A stretch of DNA of 64,000 nucleotides from an uncultured Sutterella sp. (lineage in GTDB: Bacteria; Pseudomonadota; Gammaproteobacteria; Burkholderiales; Burkholderiaceae_F). A model generated the notes under the pieces. That model was not told where the DNA came from and made no database searches. It saw only the letters and a program-made list of their open reading frames with translations. Location: NCBI GenBank assembly GCA_900545335.1, contig UQYP01000003.1, positions 1-64,000 of the forward strand. The letters are read 5' to 3'. A program made the position numbers and the translations under genes. Below, piece by piece: positions 61,401 through 64,000 of the stretch (positions are counted from its first letter, which is position 1; every line of letters starts with the position of its first letter).

Positions 61401-61948
61401 GCAAAGTCAGGCTGCGCCTCAAGTGCTTTTTTCTCTTTTTTGATTGAAAGCTCAACGTCTTTGCCATAAAGCGCTTTTGAATCAACCTGATCGAGCCCCA
61501 TCCAGTTTGCCACCCAATCGAAGCGGTAATTGACGTACTTATCAAAAACAGAGGCGATTTTTTGAGCTAATTCATAGCGTGCAAGTGCTTTTTCTTTTGC
61601 TCCGATTCTGTGGCTGAAGTATGTTTTCAGGCGATCAAAGCGGTTGATGAAATCATCGGTCAAAACCGACCAGATGACCCACACAAAATCCTGAGCTTCA
61701 TCGGGTTCACCTACACCGATGCCCGCATAGTTATGAAACCAGGATTCGGTTGTCCAGAAATCGATTCCGGAGCAGATGCCGTTTTCTTTTGCAAGGTGCT
61801 GGCGCAGCCGGTTATTGACGGCACTTGAAGAAGAAATAATTCTTACGCGCTCAAAAGGATTGGCTCCCTTTTTTTTATCTTCGGCCATTTCTGCAGTGAG
61901 ATAGGCTTCAAGAATTTCGTAGGCGTTACTGTAAACGGTTTTAAGCAT
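58478..61948 (-). CDS. recC: exodeoxyribonuclease V subunit gamma (RecC)
   Basis: An 1156-residue subunit that recognises Chi and splits the strands within RecBCD. RecC looks like an inactivated helicase-nuclease, so catalytic motifs are not expected. Recognisable stretches are the start YSNAYEILEAYLTAEMA, RIISSSSAVNNRLRQHLAKE, the central LHFFAPMGISPLMLPVIKML and DILIVTPEIDK, and RITLASMQTFRALPFRIIIALGLGEESGFPG, which fits RecC rather than AddB (I see no AddB iron-sulfur cysteines). It starts 8 bases inside the WYL regulator gene and overlaps recB by 4 bases, so translation of the three is coupled. Confidence 0.92.
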   Translation of the reverse strand: MLKTVYSNAYEILEAYLTAEMAEDKKKGANPFERVRIISSSSAVNNRLRQHLAKENGICSGIDFWTTESWFHNYAGIGVGEPDEAQDFVWVIWSVLTDDFINRFDRLKTYFSHRIGAKEKALARYELAQKIASVFDKYVNYRFDWVANWMGLDQVDSKALYGKDVELSIKKEKKALEAQPDFAWQKAIWEKLAQTTVWVGRETLKLYARPESLQIKFANEPRTLHFFAPMGISPLMLPVIKMLSESGHQVYVYLINPCVEYWFESGFDDSKNEKALTYLRKNAASTRAMINRFWTFTPEGHEDSDHKPAQLPNLAHAPIQRLPIWTQSETERLDLIINDGSLLHQVQKAIVENSSDEIPEVFDLNDRSVRLIKAPTLTREVQNAINMIQALFGDKSLGLKPEDILIVTPEIDKTAPVFEACMQALPDDFRMDYQIMGQPQIDTDKSAQSLIDLGALIMQELSLPKLNAWLELPLVGQSLGLSLDELNILHDWLLAAGFRNAINIEHYRYTHPQADDITLEEAADGTLERAIERLAWGYVYQEGNEACPKDILPTQHGSDRFATIAENESLFLKLCRLSEKLEESFRTMTGLGDEALPTDLSLWAHGLIDRFFTESADQFSLMSLRTSLRAHEWALTTVPEPITMPLSVYWRALSDRIAQPTDRNPAVGRITLASMQTFRALPFRIIIALGLGEESGFPGNQRFEEFDLMGVDELKRQNDRDSRSDNRNVFLDLFLSARDFFICSYSVGTDKKVPLNPSPVVVDWLDLLTLNAKSEGKETVLQAKARLTKSITAEITLTDTAEDNFKTEGARYWKSFMQSTLDALVSAKTSGYQDTEPVMLTGPLASHLLSETLYLEDLISFYKDPTAWVQRKIDFKLYETQLAETVPLTAPKDSLSQVILRRSLSEDFAQGESIRSIEKRIQCDPSKGTPAVRLLSCAGELAVAQSIQSIKETIESKATATVQSLRHPLAKKTRFGELVAEDIKLYRFNTQASEDEASWLKALDQNAFYLVSECDSGSALNRIFVRAAILSYLGLAAKIIVLDSTEAQHIKVFDSVQSERASVFVESLIEMMGKQIERSCFIASKGEYNKMEKVLWRGRDYETVKTLSEAFFDKAIQLIAPEILFPVPKRRKKDQTEKKMQDFESSLKNLLAGEAL

Positions 61949-62945
61949 CTTTATTTACCTTCTCACAAGGCACTTTTTCGACCCGAATAATTCCCGAGAT
62001 TTCCTTCCAGGTGTTAATCCAGCCGTCGAGCAAGAGGCTGTCTTCAATGTTGACTGTGAGGACATAATGACCGTTTTCGAGTTTTTCGATTCTCTGAGTT
62101 TGATTGAGCGGTGCTTCGGATAAATTAATGGCCATCGCTTCAGCAGTAAATTCAAGCGTGAGCGTGATTTTCGGCGTTGAAGCGTTTGAATAGTTAAAGT
62201 GATGGGCTTTGACGTACTGTCTGATATCGAAATTTTGTTCTTTGATAATCGGCTCACTTAAAACTTCGGAGTGGCTGATACGGTGCAAAGCAACATGGCG
62301 GATATCAAGGTAACCGTCAAAACGGCAGACAAGATAAAGCCTGAAATCCTGCTGAACGAGTCCCAGCGGGGAAACGGTCTTGGTTTTTTCTTCACTCTTG
62401 AGGTTGTGATACGTAATTTTGAGTTTTTTATTCTCAAAAAGGGCATTGGAAACGCAGTCAAAAACGCTGGGCTTAATGTTGGGCGGAATCTGCGGCAAAG
62501 TGCTTGAGACAACCGCGACTTTGCTTAGCCACTCATTTTCGCGGCTGATGCGTCCTTGGACTTGAGACAGTGTCTGGCGGGCAGCATCATAAAAAGGTTC
62601 CATCGCTTTATTGAGTTTGCCGGGCAGCTGATAGCGCAAGTTCTCTTCGACAAGTCTCAGCATCATCGCCTCTTTGGGCGAGAGATTCGTAAAGGGGAAG
62701 GGGCTTGTATCCGTTCCCATCCGATAACGATAGGGTTTACTCGTGTCGTCTCGCTCAATAGGCAGGTTTCCTGAGTCGTAGAGCTGCTTTAAATAACGCT
62801 GCAGCGTGAGCGTCTGCACCTCAATTCCTGCAGCCCGGAGACTGTTTTGCATTTCTACAGAGGAAATGAAACGATGTCTGGGAATCCGTTTGATGACTTC
62901 TAAATAAAGCATCGCTTGATTGATAGCGTTCATTTGTCTGGCCAT
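61941..62945 (-). CDS. WYL-domain transcriptional regulator
   Basis: A 334-residue regulator: an N-terminal winged helix-turn-helix (about 1-70, with IPRHRFISSVEMQNSLRAAG and LTLQRYLKQL), a linker, and a WYL domain (about 150-235) with VSPLGLVQQDFRLYLVCRFDG and IRHVALHRI, followed by the WCX extension. WYL domains sense ligands, often nucleic-acid related, and commonly control DNA-repair and defence genes. It is the first gene of the recC-recB-HAD-recD operon, overlapping recC by 8 bases, so it probably controls that operon and itself. GGAG lies 11 bases before the ATG; a TAGAAT -10 box (62981-62976, minus strand) is a weak promoter candidate. Confidence 0.88.
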   Translation of the reverse strand: MARQMNAINQAMLYLEVIKRIPRHRFISSVEMQNSLRAAGIEVQTLTLQRYLKQLYDSGNLPIERDDTSKPYRYRMGTDTSPFPFTNLSPKEAMMLRLVEENLRYQLPGKLNKAMEPFYDAARQTLSQVQGRISRENEWLSKVAVVSSTLPQIPPNIKPSVFDCVSNALFENKKLKITYHNLKSEEKTKTVSPLGLVQQDFRLYLVCRFDGYLDIRHVALHRISHSEVLSEPIIKEQNFDIRQYVKAHHFNYSNASTPKITLTLEFTAEAMAINLSEAPLNQTQRIEKLENGHYVLTVNIEDSLLLDGWINTWKEISGIIRVEKVPCEKVNKDA

Positions 62946-63033
62946 TTGTGTTTGTCTCCGTTAATGGTCACACATATTCTATCAATTTAAGACGGACCTA
63001 AAAATTTCTCTGTCTTTCGGTTTTAAAATTTTA

Positions 63034-63070
63034 GAAAGTTGACTTTCAAAAATTTTAAAAGTTGACTTTC
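63034..63070 (+). repeat. two direct copies of a palindromic operator-like element
   Basis: GAAAGTTGACTTTC (63034-63047), a near-perfect palindrome (GAAAGT-TG-ACTTTC), recurs as AAAAGTTGACTTTC at 63057-63070, 23 bp on. The second copy covers the -35 box of the following promoter, as an operator would. Confidence 0.65.
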
Positions 63071-63090
63071 AAAAAAAATAAAAGTATTCT
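63062..63090 (+). promoter_or_regulatory. promoter of the AAA ATPase gene
   Basis: TTGACT (63062-63067) and TATTCT (63085-63090) are separated by exactly 17 bp, giving a start near 63097 and a short leader with AGAGAGG before the ATG. The -35 box lies inside the second palindromic repeat. Confidence 0.72.
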
Positions 63091-63115
63091 CGACTTCAAC
63101 AGAGAGGCCGATTTT

Positions 63116-64000
63116 ATGCAGTATATTTCACGAACTTTAGAAAAGAGTTTTTTAGAAGCCACTGACCGTTTCAAGGTGCTGATGTTGAGCGGCATGCGTC
63201 AGGTTGGCAAAAGTACAATGCTCACGCAGATTGCCACTCGGACATGCGTGACATTGGATAACCGCATCGCCCTGGATACCGCTCAAAATATGCCCGAAGT
63301 GTTTTTTAAACAGTATCCGCCTCCCATTTTAATTGACGAGATTCAGCGCTCTCCCCAATTAGCGCTTGCTATCAAAGAATTGGTCGACGCTGATCTGAGA
63401 AAAGGTTTGGTTTGGCTCACTGGTTCTCAGCGCTTTGAATTGATGAAAAACATTTCTGAATCGCTGGCAGGACGCTTAGCCAGCTTTCAGTTGTTGCCTT
63501 TCAGCCTCTATGAACGTCAGAATAAAGCATTTGAGCAAAAGCCCTATATTCCTGAAGCGTCATTGCAGAGAGGTTCATTGAACGCTTTAAACGACGAAGA
63601 AACCTGGAAAATCATCTGGCAGGGATCTTGGCCGGAGGTAATTGATGATAATGCAAAATTCCGGGATCTCTTTTTTAACGGTTTGATTCAAACTTACTTA
63701 GAAAGAGATATTGTCCATACCGGGGTATCCAAGCTCAGGGACTTTGAACGGTTTCTGGTGGTTTTAGCTTCTCGAATCGGGCAGGAATTTCAGATCAGCA
63801 AAGTCGCGGCAGAAGTGGGCATTGCTGTGGCAACCGCTCGGGATTGGCTTTCAATAGCAGAAAGTTCAGGTGTTATTTATCTGCTGCAGCCTTTTTATGA
63901 AAATATCGGCAAGACTGTTATTAAAAAGCCGAAACTTTACTTTACCGATACGGGGTTGGCGGCTTGGCTTTGCGGTATTGCCTCTGGTGAGGCTTTAAAA
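63116..64000 (+). CDS. AAA+ ATPase with DUF4143-type C-terminus, cut by window edge
   Basis: The first 295 codons of an ATPase of the AAA_14/DUF4143 family. Walker A is in LSGMRQVGKSTMLTQI (near residue 35), Walker B in PILIDEIQRSPQLA, and a sensor-like VWLTGSQRFELMK follows; the second half opens with LIQTYLERDIV and includes FERFLVVLASRIGQEFQISK and KLYFTDTGLAAWL, which is the DUF4143 domain. Family members are abundant and variable in gut bacteria; roles proposed include toxin-antitoxin-like and DNA-related functions, none firmly shown. The gene has its own strong promoter with apparent operators and runs off the window. Confidence 0.88.
   Translation, partial: MQYISRTLEKSFLEATDRFKVLMLSGMRQVGKSTMLTQIATRTCVTLDNRIALDTAQNMPEVFFKQYPPPILIDEIQRSPQLALAIKELVDADLRKGLVWLTGSQRFELMKNISESLAGRLASFQLLPFSLYERQNKAFEQKPYIPEASLQRGSLNALNDEETWKIIWQGSWPEVIDDNAKFRDLFFNGLIQTYLERDIVHTGVSKLRDFERFLVVLASRIGQEFQISKVAAEVGIAVATARDWLSIAESSGVIYLLQPFYENIGKTVIKKPKLYFTDTGLAAWLCGIASGEALK

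Noticed and set aside
1..64000. insertion sequences, prophage or CRISPR arrays
   Set aside because: No transposase or integrase-like product, no terminal inverted repeats, and no evenly spaced direct repeats of CRISPR type were seen.

Overview
The window looks like a chromosomal segment of a betaproteobacterium of the order Burkholderiales, most likely a gut-dwelling Sutterellaceae (Sutterella/Parasutterella type). This is an inference. It rests on the rpsF-priB-rpsR-rplI-dnaB block, the smpB/rnfH and guaB-guaA neighbourhoods, divergent ppsR/ppsA, an oxygen-sensitive class III ribonucleotide reductase, a large autotransporter, a bile-salt-hydrolase-like secreted amidase, and middling GC with moderate codon bias. 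I see no insertion sequence, prophage or CRISPR array.

Layout. 1-100: start of a tRNA-Gly gene (minus strand) with its promoter. 0.8-6.2 kb: a yjiH-yjiG membrane pair, an autotransporter and a DUF401 transporter-like protein. 6.3-9.6 kb: the PEP synthase switch (ppsR) and ppsA, divergent. 9.7-16.9 kb: two tandem YbaL-type cation/proton antiporters, then NfeD and a stomatin-like SPFH protein, then four consecutive small genes that appear to be paralogues of one unrecognised family. 16.9-21.1 kb: smpB, rnfH, guaB, guaA. 21.4-24.8 kb: a QseBC-like two-component system divergent from a YgiW-like periplasmic protein, with three 11-bp direct repeats between them, then an AIM24-family protein. 24.9-31.3 kb: a secreted choloylglycine-hydrolase-family enzyme, an AbgA-like M20 amidohydrolase, an argininosuccinate-lyase-like enzyme, an unusually long TadA and an LD-carboxypeptidase. 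31.3-34.9 kb: a hybrid histidine kinase with its convergent LuxR-type regulator, and an isolated ccmC-ccmD pair. 35-42.4 kb: tatD, an ankyrin protein and rlhA in one overlapping run, then two tandem long-chain acyl-CoA synthetases. 42.6-43.7 kb: a candidate non-coding RNA and an NlpE-like lipoprotein gene interrupted by one in-frame TGA. 44-47 kb: anaerobic nucleotide reduction, with NrdD split into a 680-aa body and a separate 57-aa glycyl-radical peptide, then nrdG, behind an NrdR box. 48-52.7 kb: the ribosomal S6/PriB/S18/L9 operon with an S6:S18-type leader, a Fic-domain gene, dnaB and a DUF456 membrane protein. 52.7-63 kb (minus strand): a WYL regulator-recC-recB-HAD phosphatase-recD operon. 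63.1 kb to the end: a DUF4143-type AAA ATPase, cut by the window edge, behind a strong promoter overlapped by palindromic repeats.

Best leads: the split NrdD with its glycyl-radical loop on its own small protein; the four-paralogue family behind nfeD-qmcA; the PNKP-like 3'-phosphatase domain and WYL regulator inside a recCBD operon; the candidate small RNA at 42638-42772; and the QseB-box-like repeats.
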